From positions 143,616 to 207,615 of the forward strand of contig NZ_JIAU01000007.1 in the NCBI RefSeq assembly GCF_000620665.1: a stretch of 64,000 bases of DNA. Direction: 5' to 3'. Both the position numbers and the translations under genes were made by a program. The notes under the pieces were generated by a model. The model was not told where the DNA came from, made no database searches, and saw only the letters and a program-made list of their open reading frames with translations. Shown in pieces: positions 17,098-26,199 of this stretch. Within the stretch, counting starts at the first letter, position 1; every line of letters starts with the position of its first letter. This stretch comes from Sphingomonas sp. URHD0057. Lineage in GTDB: Bacteria > Pseudomonadota > Alphaproteobacteria > Sphingomonadales > Sphingomonadaceae.

Positions 17098-19307
17098 AAC
17101 TTCTTCGAGATGCCCGCAAAGGCGCCGCGGCGTTCACCCCATTGCGGGGCGCCGACGCCGACGCCCTCGCCGCTCCGGATCTGATAGACCTTGTCGAACA
17201 GGTTGAGCACGTCGGCGCGGATCGTCACGCCCTTCAATATGCCGGGGCCGCTGAAGTTCTGCGAGAGGCCGGCATTGAGCACGAAGTAGGACGGCAGCTC
17301 GCCGCCATTGGGAACTATCCCGGCGGGGTCGTCGGTCCGGAGGCCGGACGCGAAGATGAAATCCGCGGTCGGCACCAGCGTCCCGAGCCGGTTGCGGATG
17401 GTGTAGCTTCCGCCGCCCGAAGCGGTCCATTTCTGCGAATGGTCGGTGTAGATGTAGTGGTTCTGGATGTAGGCGAGCTCGTCGGGCGCGAAGAAATATT
17501 GGGCCGAGTTGATGTCCTTGGCCTTTTCCTGGCCGCGCGCGACGTTTGCGTAGAGGTCGATCGGCCCGTGCGTATAATTGCTGCTTAGCTCGACACCCCA
17601 GGCGTAGCCCTTGGCATAATTGAACGGGGACAGGACGACCGCGGCGCCGAACTGCCCTTCGTCGAGCAGGTTGCGCTTGATCTTGTAATAAGCGTCGAGC
17701 CCAAGCTTGAACCCGCCGTTAAAGCGCTGCTCGACGCCGGCGTCGAAATAATGCTCGCGTTCCGACTTGACCGGATCGCCGGTCTTGATTTCGGACTCCT
17801 TGGTGGTGCCGTTGTAGAGCGCGACGGTGGCCGGTGCGATCAGCTCCTGCGGCGGCGGGGTGAAGGTGCGTGCATAGCCGACGTGCAGGGTCGTCAGCGG
17901 CGTTGCGCGCCATACCAGGTTCGCGCGCGGGCTGAGCTGCCGCTCGTGAGTGAACGCGTGAACGATGTCGTAGCGGGCGCCGTAGTTGAGCGTCAGCGTC
18001 GGGGTGAGCTTCCACTCGTCCTGCAGATAGGCGCCATAGAGCTGGCCGGTCTTCTTTCCGCGATCGACGATGTTGATCAGAACGTCGCTGGTTTGATCGC
18101 CGAACTCGTCGATCGGAAGGACGCTTGAGACGACGTTTGAAGTGGTGTGCTCGTTCTGGAAAAAGACACCGAAGCGCAGCGTGTGGTTGCTGCCGAGCTG
18201 CTGGCTGGCGTCGGCCTGGATTCCCGTTGCGAGGCTGGACAGCCGCGCCGCGTCGGCGAAGCCGGTGAAGATGATGTCGCCGAAGTTCGGATCGGGCGTG
18301 AACCGCGTCTGCGAATAGCGGACGAACGGCGCGATCTGGAAATTGAGCGTGTTGCCGGCATATTGATAGGCGGCGACGCCGTAATGGGTGATCTCGCGCT
18401 GGTTCTGGTCGAGCTTCGCGGCATCGGCGCTACTGACGCCGTTGACGGTGAAGTCACCGCCCACGCCGGTGACGTTCGGGATCTGGAAATGGCCGATGAA
18501 GCTGCCGCCGAACACGGCGATGCGGCTGCTGTCCGAAAGGATGTCGGAAACGTAGGCGAACGGCCGGAATTGCGTCGTCCGGTCGTGGATCGCGCGGCGC
18601 GTCGGCAGCGGATTCTCGATGCCGAGATCGTTGCGAAGATAGCTTGCGGATGCGAAGTAGCTGAGATTGCCGCTCGAGCCCTCGATCATCGCGCTGGGCT
18701 CGAGCCAGCCGAAGCTGCCGCCGTAGATGCCGACTTCGCCGCCGTTTTCGAGCAAGCCCGACTGCGTCTTGAAATTGACGACTCCGGCCGTGCGATAGCC
18801 GTATTGTGCGGGGAGCGTCCCGGTGATGAGCTGGATCGAGCTCGCGATCCTTGGATCGAAGGTCGTGCCAAACCCGCTGATGCTTTCGGGCACGATCACG
18901 CCGTTCAGCCGGTACTGAAGGTTCGCGTGCTCGTTGCGGACGTGGATGACGCCGTAGCTGTCCTGGACCACTCCGGGCGCCTGGAGCAGCGACTTGTTCA
19001 GGGTCAGGTTCGTGCCGCCCGGCTGCTTCTCCAGCGCTTCGCGGTCGAACGTATATTGGCTCGCACCGAGCGAAGGCGTGATCGAATCGCGCGCGATGTC
19101 GAGCCGGCGACCAGTGACGACAATATTATTTGAGGCCGCGGGCGGCGCTGCATTGGGCGATGCCGGCGGAACGTCCGCCCTGGGCTCCGCCTGCGCCGTG
19201 GTGGCAGTATCCGACACCACCGGCACATTTGCAGGGTTCGACTGAGCGATCACCGGTGAGAACGGAACGATGACGGCGGCCGTGGCCAGGAAAGCGGTGC
19301 GGTCCAT
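17094..19307 (-). CDS. TonB-dependent outer-membrane receptor, probably metal-linked
   Basis: 737 residues: signal peptide (MDRTAFLATAAVIVPFSPVIAQ), a Pro/Ala-rich stretch, NIVVTGRR, a plug domain (about residues 85-200, including GVIHVRNEHANLQYRLNGV) and a 22-strand barrel ending in a terminal Phe (AFAGISKKF). The substrate is not evident from sequence. The shared 20-bp site upstream (see 19348) and its place beside an RND metal pump and a CDF exporter point to a metal or metallophore ligand. A separate promoter is likely in the 148-bp gap before it. Confidence 0.88.
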   Translation of the reverse strand: MDRTAFLATAAVIVPFSPVIAQSNPANVPVVSDTATTAQAEPRADVPPASPNAAPPAASNNIVVTGRRLDIARDSITPSLGASQYTFDREALEKQPGGTNLTLNKSLLQAPGVVQDSYGVIHVRNEHANLQYRLNGVIVPESISGFGTTFDPRIASSIQLITGTLPAQYGYRTAGVVNFKTQSGLLENGGEVGIYGGSFGWLEPSAMIEGSSGNLSYFASASYLRNDLGIENPLPTRRAIHDRTTQFRPFAYVSDILSDSSRIAVFGGSFIGHFQIPNVTGVGGDFTVNGVSSADAAKLDQNQREITHYGVAAYQYAGNTLNFQIAPFVRYSQTRFTPDPNFGDIIFTGFADAARLSSLATGIQADASQQLGSNHTLRFGVFFQNEHTTSNVVSSVLPIDEFGDQTSDVLINIVDRGKKTGQLYGAYLQDEWKLTPTLTLNYGARYDIVHAFTHERQLSPRANLVWRATPLTTLHVGYARTFTPPPQELIAPATVALYNGTTKESEIKTGDPVKSEREHYFDAGVEQRFNGGFKLGLDAYYKIKRNLLDEGQFGAAVVLSPFNYAKGYAWGVELSSNYTHGPIDLYANVARGQEKAKDINSAQYFFAPDELAYIQNHYIYTDHSQKWTASGGGSYTIRNRLGTLVPTADFIFASGLRTDDPAGIVPNGGELPSYFVLNAGLSQNFSGPGILKGVTIRADVLNLFDKVYQIRSGEGVGVGAPQWGERRGAFAGISKKF

Positions 19308-19347
19308 GGATGCCCCTATTCGATCGGATCGAAGGCGACCTAGATTG

Positions 19348-19367
19348 AACGATATATTGTCGCAAGA
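19348..19367. promoter_or_regulatory. Shared operator-like site upstream of the TonB receptor
   Basis: AACGATATATTGTCGCAAGA, 18 of 20 bases identical to the site at 25201. Its core CGATA-N3-TGTCG is a near-perfect dyad. It lies 41 bp before the receptor start, in the promoter position. Confidence 0.65.
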
Positions 19368-19455
19368 GGATGTTATACTATTTCTGCGATTTCACGGCAG
19401 ACCGGCTGAGGCATTCGACGAGCGGTTGGAGGCGCCGTTGCCGTCGCCTCGCAGG

Positions 19456-22400
19456 TCAAACCTCGAGACGATCGCCCTCCCGAGCGACCATGGCGTACAG
19501 TGCCGGCATCAAGAAGACGACGATCAGCAGGCAGGCAATCAGTCCGCCGACGATCACCACCGCGAAGGGGCGCTGCGTGTCGGTGCCGACGCCTGTGGCG
19601 AGCGCGGCCGGCAAAAGCCCGAGAGCGGCGACCAGTGCAGTCATCATGATCGGCCGCAGGCGCAGGATCGCGCCTTCGCGGATGGCTTCGCCGAGCGGCG
19701 TTCCGGCAAGGCGAAGTTCGTTGACGTAAGAGATATAGACGAGTGCCGTTTGTACCGAGACGCCGAACAGCGCGAGGAAACCGATGCCGGACGAAACCGA
19801 AAAGGCAGTGCCGGTGATCCACAGCGCGAGGATTCCGCCGACTGGCGCGGACATCAGGACGCCGATCAGCGCGATCGCCGGGAATTTGAAGTTTCGATAG
19901 AGCAAGAACAACAGCAGGAAGATCAGCAGCAGCGTCAACGGCACGATGGCCATGAGCTGCGCGCGGGATGCCGTATATTCGGTATATTCGCCGCCCCAGT
20001 CGACGCGGTAGCCTTGGGGGAGTTGAACCGTGCGCGAGACTTGCGCCATCGCGTCCTCGACGGCGCCCGCAAGGTCGCGGCCCTCGACCGAGAATTGGAC
20101 ACCGATGAAGCGGCTGTTGTCTTCGCGATAGATGAACGACGCACCGTTGCTGACCGAGATATCGGCAAGCTCCTTCAGCGGAACGTGCTGGCCGGCCGGG
20201 GTCGTCACGAGAATGTTGCCGATCGCGACGGGATCGTCGCGATATTTGCCGGAGAGCCGAACGACCAGGTCGAACTCCTTTTCCTGCTGCACGACCTGGG
20301 TGGCGACGTCGCCGCCGATCGCGGTCTGGATCAGGCCATTCACGTCGTCGACGTTGATTCCGTAGCGGGCGATCCTGGCCCGACCGATTGAGATCGAAAG
20401 GCTGGGCTGACCGAGTTCCCGAACCAGCGTCACGTCGCGGATGCCGCGGACATGCTCGAGCACCGCCTTGATCGCGTTGCCCTTTTGCTCGAGCGTGACG
20501 AGGTCGGGGCCGAAGATTTTGACGGCGAGCGCGCTTTTAAGACCCGTCTCGGCCTCGTCGACCGCGTCCTCCGCCGGCTGGGTATAGTTGAAGGTGATGC
20601 CGGGGAAAGACTTGAGCTTGTCGTTGATCGCGGCGATCAGCTGCGGCTTGGTATGGATCGAGCCGCTCCATTGGGAATAAGGCTTCAGGCCGACGAAGAA
20701 CTCGGCGTTGAAGAAGCCCGTGGCATCGGTGCCATCATCGGGCCGGCCGTGCTCGGAGCCGACGACCGTCACCTCCGGGAACGACGCGATAATCGCCCGG
20801 ATCTGCGGCACGACCTTCGCCGATTCATCGAAGGAGATCGTCGATGGCATGGTCGCCCGCACCCACAGCGCGCCTTCGTCCAAATGCGGCATGAATTCGG
20901 CGCCGACGTCGGCGAAGATCAGCAGCGACGCCAGCAACAGCGCAGTGCAGGCGGCGATCGTTCCGCGTGGCCGAGCCAGGCAATAGTCGAGGCCGCGCGT
21001 GTAGGCTGAACGGATTCGCTCGAAGCCGGCGTTGCGGCGTTCGCGCACTCCGCTGCGCATCAGCAAGTAGCAGAGCACTGGAAGAACAGTCAGAGTGACG
21101 ATCAGCGAGCCGATCAGCGCGAAGATCATGGTATCGGCCATCGGCTTGAAGAGCACGCCCGACGGTCCGGCGAGCACATAGATGGGGAGGAAGCTGACGA
21201 CGATCACGATAACGGAATAGAACAGCGGCCGGTCGACCTCGTCCGAGGCCTCGCGGATGATTTGCATGAGGCCCGCGGCAGAGTCCTCGCGCTCCGCGAG
21301 GCGACGATAGATATTCTCGACCATGATCACGGCGGCGTCGACCAGAATGCCGAAGTCGATCGCGCCGATCGACAGCAGGTTCGCGGACGCCCCCTGCAGG
21401 TCGAGGCAGGCGAAGGCGAACAGCAAGGATAGCGGAATGGTGACGGCGACGATCAGCCCCGCCCGCACATCGTAGAGGAAGAAAATCAGGATCACGACGA
21501 CGAGCAACATGCCGCGCAGCAGGTTGCGCTCGACGGTGAGCACCGTTTCGTGGACGAGATCTGAGCGATCGTAGAAAGGCACCACCTTCACGTCCTTCGG
21601 GAGGACGCTGGTGTTGAGCTCGCGAGTCTTCGCCTCGACTCCCTTCAGCACACTCTGCGTCTGCTCGCCGGTGCGAAGCATGATGACGCCTTCGACCGCG
21701 TCATTCTGACGATCGATCCCGAACTGGCCGAGCCGCGGTGCGATGCCGAGCGTGACCTGGCCGACGTCCTTGACCAAAGTCGGTATGCCGTTGTGCACGG
21801 CGACGACGACGTTGCCGATGTCTTCGAGGCTTTGGAGTCGGCCGAGACCGCGGACATAATAGAATTGGCCGCCCTGGGAATAGAATCCGCCGCCGCCATT
21901 GCCGTTGTTGGCGCCGAGCGCACTTTCGACCTGTTGCGGCGACACACCCGCTCCGGCGAGACGATATTGATCGAGCAGCACCTGGTACTGCATCGTTCCG
22001 CCGCCGAACCCGGAATCGTCGGCAACCCCGGCGACCGATCGATACTGCGGCTCCACCGTCCAGTCTTCAAACGTCTTGAGTTCGGTCGGCGAGCGGTCGG
22101 GGCTCTGCAGCGTGTAGCGATAGATGAGCCCGGACGGCGAGGTCAGCGCCTCGACATCCGGCGTCACCCCGCTCGGCAGATCGAGATCGGCGACGCGGTT
22201 GAGGACTTGTTGCCGGGCGAAATTGCGATCGGTGTTCTGGTCGAACGTGATGTCGATCGAGGATAGCGCGTAGAGCGACACCGAGCGAAGGTTGTTCTCC
22301 TTCGGGATCCCGTTCATTTCGCGCTCGATCGGGACCGTGATCAGCCGTTCGATCTCTTCGGCGGAATGGCCGGGCCATTGCGTGTTAATCGAGACCATCG

Positions 22401-22572
22401 GCGGCGACAGGTCCGGGTAGGCGTCGACCGGCAAGCGGGTCCACGCGCGAATGCCCGCGCCGATCAGGAGCACGGTGAGCAGCAGCACGAGGATGCGTTG
22501 TTCGAGGCTGACGGCGACGATGCGGTTGATGAAGGAGCCGGCGGGTGGCTCAGCCGGATCGCCCTCGGTCAT
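19456..22572 (-). CDS. czcA: CusA/CzcA-family heavy-metal RND efflux transporter
   Basis: 1038 residues, full length. Twelve spans in the RND pattern, two large periplasmic loops, and the heavy-metal RND proton-relay motif in span 4: GAIDFGILVDAAVIMVENI. The start INRIVAVSLEQRILVLLL and PVDAYPDLSPPMVSINTQWPG are typical. It is the inner-membrane proton/metal antiporter of a tripartite pump. Cation specificity (Co/Zn/Cd, Ni or Cu) cannot be fixed here. Its ATG overlaps the adaptor stop by 4 bases; order is outer-membrane factor, adaptor, pump. Confidence 0.92.
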   Translation of the reverse strand: MTEGDPAEPPAGSFINRIVAVSLEQRILVLLLTVLLIGAGIRAWTRLPVDAYPDLSPPMVSINTQWPGHSAEEIERLITVPIEREMNGIPKENNLRSVSLYALSSIDITFDQNTDRNFARQQVLNRVADLDLPSGVTPDVEALTSPSGLIYRYTLQSPDRSPTELKTFEDWTVEPQYRSVAGVADDSGFGGGTMQYQVLLDQYRLAGAGVSPQQVESALGANNGNGGGGFYSQGGQFYYVRGLGRLQSLEDIGNVVVAVHNGIPTLVKDVGQVTLGIAPRLGQFGIDRQNDAVEGVIMLRTGEQTQSVLKGVEAKTRELNTSVLPKDVKVVPFYDRSDLVHETVLTVERNLLRGMLLVVVILIFFLYDVRAGLIVAVTIPLSLLFAFACLDLQGASANLLSIGAIDFGILVDAAVIMVENIYRRLAEREDSAAGLMQIIREASDEVDRPLFYSVIVIVVSFLPIYVLAGPSGVLFKPMADTMIFALIGSLIVTLTVLPVLCYLLMRSGVRERRNAGFERIRSAYTRGLDYCLARPRGTIAACTALLLASLLIFADVGAEFMPHLDEGALWVRATMPSTISFDESAKVVPQIRAIIASFPEVTVVGSEHGRPDDGTDATGFFNAEFFVGLKPYSQWSGSIHTKPQLIAAINDKLKSFPGITFNYTQPAEDAVDEAETGLKSALAVKIFGPDLVTLEQKGNAIKAVLEHVRGIRDVTLVRELGQPSLSISIGRARIARYGINVDDVNGLIQTAIGGDVATQVVQQEKEFDLVVRLSGKYRDDPVAIGNILVTTPAGQHVPLKELADISVSNGASFIYREDNSRFIGVQFSVEGRDLAGAVEDAMAQVSRTVQLPQGYRVDWGGEYTEYTASRAQLMAIVPLTLLLIFLLLFLLYRNFKFPAIALIGVLMSAPVGGILALWITGTAFSVSSGIGFLALFGVSVQTALVYISYVNELRLAGTPLGEAIREGAILRLRPIMMTALVAALGLLPAALATGVGTDTQRPFAVVIVGGLIACLLIVVFLMPALYAMVAREGDRLEV

Positions 22573-23672
22573 TGGCTCTGCATGAACTGAAGGAAGATCG
22601 CGCCGTCGGCGACAACGCGGTCGCCAGCCTGGAGGCCGCTCGTCACATCGTAATTCTGGCTGTCGCGATACCCCAAGCTGACATGGCGGCGGGTGAAGCT
22701 CCCGTCGGGCATGGCCAGATACACGAACGGCAGATTCTGATCGTCGCGAAGCACCGCCGATGCCGGCACCAGAAGGCCCGTGCTGACGCGCCCCGATTCG
22801 ATCGAGACGTCGACGTACATTTGCTTCTTCAGGAGGTCACCCGGATTGGGTGCCACCACCCGGGCAACGACCGCCCGGGTGTCGGGATCGACCGAAGCGG
22901 AGATGTTCTCGACCGTGCCGCGGAACGGGCCAGTGCCGTTGCCGGGATCGATCTGCGCTGCGTCATGCACCCCGACATTGGCGAGGTCGCCGGGCGCGAT
23001 CTGCGCCAAGACCCACACTTGGGAAAGATTGGCGACGGTGAATGCGGGCGATGAACCGGCCTGCAGCAACTGGCCCGGCGTGATCTGCTTTTCGACGACG
23101 ATCCCCGATACCGGCGCGCGGATCACTCCGCTGAGGCCGGATCCGGGACCTGCGCCCAGCGACGCCAGCGCCTGGGCCGCCGCGACCCGGTCGGCTTCGG
23201 CGCTTGCTGCGTCGGTTTCGGCCTGGGCTGCCTCTCGCTCCGAGATGCCGTTGTGCGCGGCGAGGTCGCGATCCGCAGTTGCCACTCGCCGCGCGTTCGC
23301 CGCGGCAACCGCGGCTTTGCGATACGCTGCGACGGCATTGGCGACGTCGGCGGACGCGACCGCAGCGAGCGGCTGCCCTTTCGCGACCGGCTGGCCGACT
23401 GCAACGAAGATGCGCGTGACCGGCCCGGTGAACGGAGAGATGACCGCTGTCGCCTGATTGTTGTCGAAATCGACCGTGCCCGGCGCTTCGATGCGCTGAC
23501 GGTAGCCGGCGGGTTCGACCGTGAAGAGCCGGATGTGACGTTGCTGGGCTTTGGTCAGCCTGACGTTGGAGACTGCGTTGGCGGGCGCGCCGCCGTCTTC
23601 GGGCGAGGAGGAACAGCCCGCCGCGAGGAACGCAAGGCCGATCGCCGTCAACCTACCGATCATTTGCGGCAC
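22569..23672 (-). CDS. czcB: RND efflux periplasmic adaptor lipoprotein, CzcB type
   Basis: 367 residues. Lipoprotein signal with lipobox LAAGC near residue 20, then lipoyl/barrel-sandwich halves (GTVDFDNNQATAVISPFTGPVTRIFVAVGQPVAKGQPL and GVIRAPVSGIVVEKQITPGQLL) around an Ala-rich helical hairpin, a beta-barrel domain and a C-terminal membrane-proximal domain. It links the pump to the outer-membrane channel. It lacks the His-rich N-terminal extension of some CzcB proteins. It overlaps the outer-membrane factor by 20 bases and czcA by 4. Confidence 0.9.
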   Translation of the reverse strand: MPQMIGRLTAIGLAFLAAGCSSSPEDGGAPANAVSNVRLTKAQQRHIRLFTVEPAGYRQRIEAPGTVDFDNNQATAVISPFTGPVTRIFVAVGQPVAKGQPLAAVASADVANAVAAYRKAAVAAANARRVATADRDLAAHNGISEREAAQAETDAASAEADRVAAAQALASLGAGPGSGLSGVIRAPVSGIVVEKQITPGQLLQAGSSPAFTVANLSQVWVLAQIAPGDLANVGVHDAAQIDPGNGTGPFRGTVENISASVDPDTRAVVARVVAPNPGDLLKKQMYVDVSIESGRVSTGLLVPASAVLRDDQNLPFVYLAMPDGSFTRRHVSLGYRDSQNYDVTSGLQAGDRVVADGAIFLQFMQSQ

Positions 23673-25188
23673 TCGCGAGCTCGGGGCGGTGCCACCAGCC
23701 GCCGCCCAGCGCCTGGAATAGCGCCGCAGTGTCGGTGAAACGGTCAGCTTCGGCCTGGACGAGGCCGAGGCGTGCCTGTTGATAAGCCTGATCGGCGTTC
23801 AGGACGGAGAGATAGGCGGCATAGCCATCCTTGTATTGAAGTCGCGCAAGATCGAGGCTTCCCCTGGCGGCGTCAGCGGCTGCTGCCGTGGCCTTCAGCG
23901 TTTCCGCGTCGTGGTCGAGTGCAGCGAGCGTATCGGCGACATTCTGGAACGCGGTGAGCACCGTCCCACGATATTGCTCCGCCGTCTGCTGGTAGGCGGC
24001 GCGCGCGGCGCGCTGTTGATGGAGCAGCGTCCCGCCGTCGAAGATCGGTGCCAAGAGCGAAGCGCCGATGTTCCAGAAGCCGGTGCCGGGACCGAACAGC
24101 TGCCCGATGGCAAGTGCGGTGCTGCCGGCGTTCCCGGTCAGGGTGATGTTGGGCAGGCGGTTGGCGGTTGCGATGCCGACCCCTGCACTCGCGGCATGAA
24201 GATTGGCTTCCGCCTGAAGCACGTCGGGGCGCTGCTGGACGAGGACCGAGGGGAGGCTGAGTGGCAGATCCGCCGGAAGGGTCAGACTTGCGAGGCTGAA
24301 TTTCTCGGCCGCGGCCTGGCCGGGATATCGCCCGGTCAACACGGCGAGGAGATTGTTCTGCTGGTCGCGCTGCTTGAGCAGCGGCGGCAGCGAGGCCTCA
24401 AGCTGCGCCAGCTGCGCTTGCTGAGCGACGAGATCGGTGCCGCCCACATAGCCTTTGGACTTTTGATATTGGAGCAGGCTGAGAATTTGGCGGTTGATTC
24501 CGATCAGCTCGTTCGTCGCATCGATCTGATCTTCGAGCGAGGCCTCCTGAATGGCCGCGAGCGCGACGTTCGCACTGAGAGTGATATCGACCGCGACCAT
24601 CTCGAAGCGGCTGGCCTGCTCCTGCGCTGTCAGGCTTTCGACGGTCCGTTTGTTGAGGCCGAACACGTCGGGGACGTAGGAGACGCTGAGCTGCGGCGTC
24701 GCCAGCGTGTAGAGAAAGGCGTTGTTGCTCGGTACCGGCGCCAGCGCCGCCGAGGGGTCCTTTTCACGTGTCACCCCAACGCCTGCACTGACCTGGGGCA
24801 AAGCGGCTCCGCGCTGGGCGCGGGTGTTTTCATGAGCGACGAGCAGCGCTGCCTTCGCCGCTTTCAAGTCTGCATTGTTGGCCAGAGCCTGCTCGATGAG
24901 TGCATTCAATCGTTTCGAGCGAAACAAAGTCCACCAGTCCGCAGGAATGTCGGCTCCAGCGATGAGGTGCTGTGCCGCACCCCCGGGAACTCCGGGCGCT
25001 GTCTCGGTCGCCATCGTCGGAGTCGCAGTGTAACTGGAAACCGGAGGCGGCGCCGGCTTGCCGAAATTGGGCCCGACGACGCAGGCGCTCGTCGCCAGCG
25101 AAGCGGCAAATACGACGACGGACTGGCGGCGAGAAGCAGTCAATGACGATCCCGAGTTCTGTGGAGCAGGCGTGACGACGCTCAGCAC
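23653..25188 (-). CDS. czcC: NodT/TolC-type outer-membrane efflux lipoprotein
   Basis: 511 residues from GTG 25188. The lipobox LATSAC places the acylated Cys at residue 36, and VVGPNFGKPAPPPVSSY is the usual NodT start. Two outer-membrane-efflux repeats with long Ala/Gln-rich helices follow. A TTG at 25143 would give a more normal 21-residue signal and would leave the 25201 site 58 bp upstream, so it may be the true start. First gene of the czcCBA-type operon. Confidence 0.88.
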   Translation of the reverse strand: MLSVVTPAPQNSGSSLTASRRQSVVVFAASLATSACVVGPNFGKPAPPPVSSYTATPTMATETAPGVPGGAAQHLIAGADIPADWWTLFRSKRLNALIEQALANNADLKAAKAALLVAHENTRAQRGAALPQVSAGVGVTREKDPSAALAPVPSNNAFLYTLATPQLSVSYVPDVFGLNKRTVESLTAQEQASRFEMVAVDITLSANVALAAIQEASLEDQIDATNELIGINRQILSLLQYQKSKGYVGGTDLVAQQAQLAQLEASLPPLLKQRDQQNNLLAVLTGRYPGQAAAEKFSLASLTLPADLPLSLPSVLVQQRPDVLQAEANLHAASAGVGIATANRLPNITLTGNAGSTALAIGQLFGPGTGFWNIGASLLAPIFDGGTLLHQQRAARAAYQQTAEQYRGTVLTAFQNVADTLAALDHDAETLKATAAAADAARGSLDLARLQYKDGYAAYLSVLNADQAYQQARLGLVQAEADRFTDTAALFQALGGGWWHRPELASAANDR

Positions 25189-25200
25189 CTTCCGTAGCCA

Positions 25201-25220
25201 AACGATATACTATCGCAAGA
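25201..25220. promoter_or_regulatory. Shared operator-like site between the RND operon and CDF gene
   Basis: AACGATATACTATCGCAAGA, with a perfect CGATA-TAC-TATCG dyad. It lies between the divergent czcC-like and CDF genes, so one site could serve both. Orientation relative to the minus-strand gene is the same as at 19348. Confidence 0.7.
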
Positions 25221-25299
25221 TGGCGGCTGGATGAAACGCTGTTCACTTTCGACGCGCGCGGGTTTGGTTTCGACCAAGCGCTCGGTTAGGTCAGCGACA

Positions 25300-26199
25300 A
25301 TGGACACGCACAGCCATGCTCACGTGCATAGTCACGCACCCGCGGACTTCGGCCGCGCGTTCGCGATCGGCATCGCGCTCAACCTTGGCTTTGTCGCGGT
25401 CGAGACGGTCTACGGCTTCGTCGCCAATTCGATGTCGCTGCTCGCGGATGCCGGTCACAATTTGGGCGACGTGCTGGGACTGGTGGTCGCGTGGGCCGGC
25501 GCGATCATGGCCAGGCGCGCAGCTTCGCCCCGGTTCACCTACGGCCTGAAGAAAGCGCCGATCCTCGCGGCGCTGGCGAACTCGCTGTTTTTGCTGATCG
25601 CCGTGGGCGCGATCGGCGCGGAAGCGATCCGCCGGCTGTTTCACCCGTCGACGACGCAAGGCGAGACCGTAATCGTCGTCGCCGTCATCGGCATCGTGAT
25701 CAACGGCGCCACGGCATTGATGTTCGCGCGCGGGCGCGAGCACGACATCAACATCCGCGGCGCTTATTTGCACATGGCGTCGGACGCCGCGGTCTCCGCA
25801 GCGGTCGCCTTCGCCGGGTTCGTGATCCTGTGGACCGGCCAGCGCTGGGTCGACCCGATCATGAGCCTCGCCGTGGCGGTCGTCATACTGTGGGGCAGCG
25901 TCGGGCTGCTGAAGGAATCGGTGTGGATGTCGCTCGCGGGCGTTCCGGCGGGAATCGACGTCGACCAGGTTGAGCTGGCGCTGGCCGAGCTCGCCGGCGT
26001 CGACGCGGTGCACGACCTTCACGTGTGGCCGCTGAGCACCACCGAGACGGCGCTGACGGCGCACCTCGTCGCGCCCGGGGCGGAGTCGACCGACGCGCTG
26101 CTGCGGCTCGCGCGCCGCATGCTCCACGACCGCTTCCGGATTGAGCATTGCACGCTGCAGATCGAGCGCGAGCATCTCGAGGACACGCGCTGCGCATGA
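25300..26199 (+). CDS. czcD: Cation diffusion facilitator metal exporter
   Basis: 299 residues. A His-rich start (MDTHSHAHVHSHAPADFG) is followed by six spans with CDF metal-site residues (span 2 SLLADAGHNLGDVLGLVVAW, span 5 HMASDAAVSAAVAFAGF) and a C-terminal cytoplasmic domain (VHDLHVWPLSTTETALTAHL). The HxxxD pairs are HNLGD and a DAAVS pattern, consistent with Zn/Co/Cd/Ni export at the inner membrane by proton antiport. ATG 25300 removes an unlike N-terminal stretch. Divergent from the RND operon and probably co-regulated with it. Confidence 0.9.
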   Translation: MDTHSHAHVHSHAPADFGRAFAIGIALNLGFVAVETVYGFVANSMSLLADAGHNLGDVLGLVVAWAGAIMARRAASPRFTYGLKKAPILAALANSLFLLIAVGAIGAEAIRRLFHPSTTQGETVIVVAVIGIVINGATALMFARGREHDINIRGAYLHMASDAAVSAAVAFAGFVILWTGQRWVDPIMSLAVAVVILWGSVGLLKESVWMSLAGVPAGIDVDQVELALAELAGVDAVHDLHVWPLSTTETALTAHLVAPGAESTDALLRLARRMLHDRFRIEHCTLQIEREHLEDTRCA

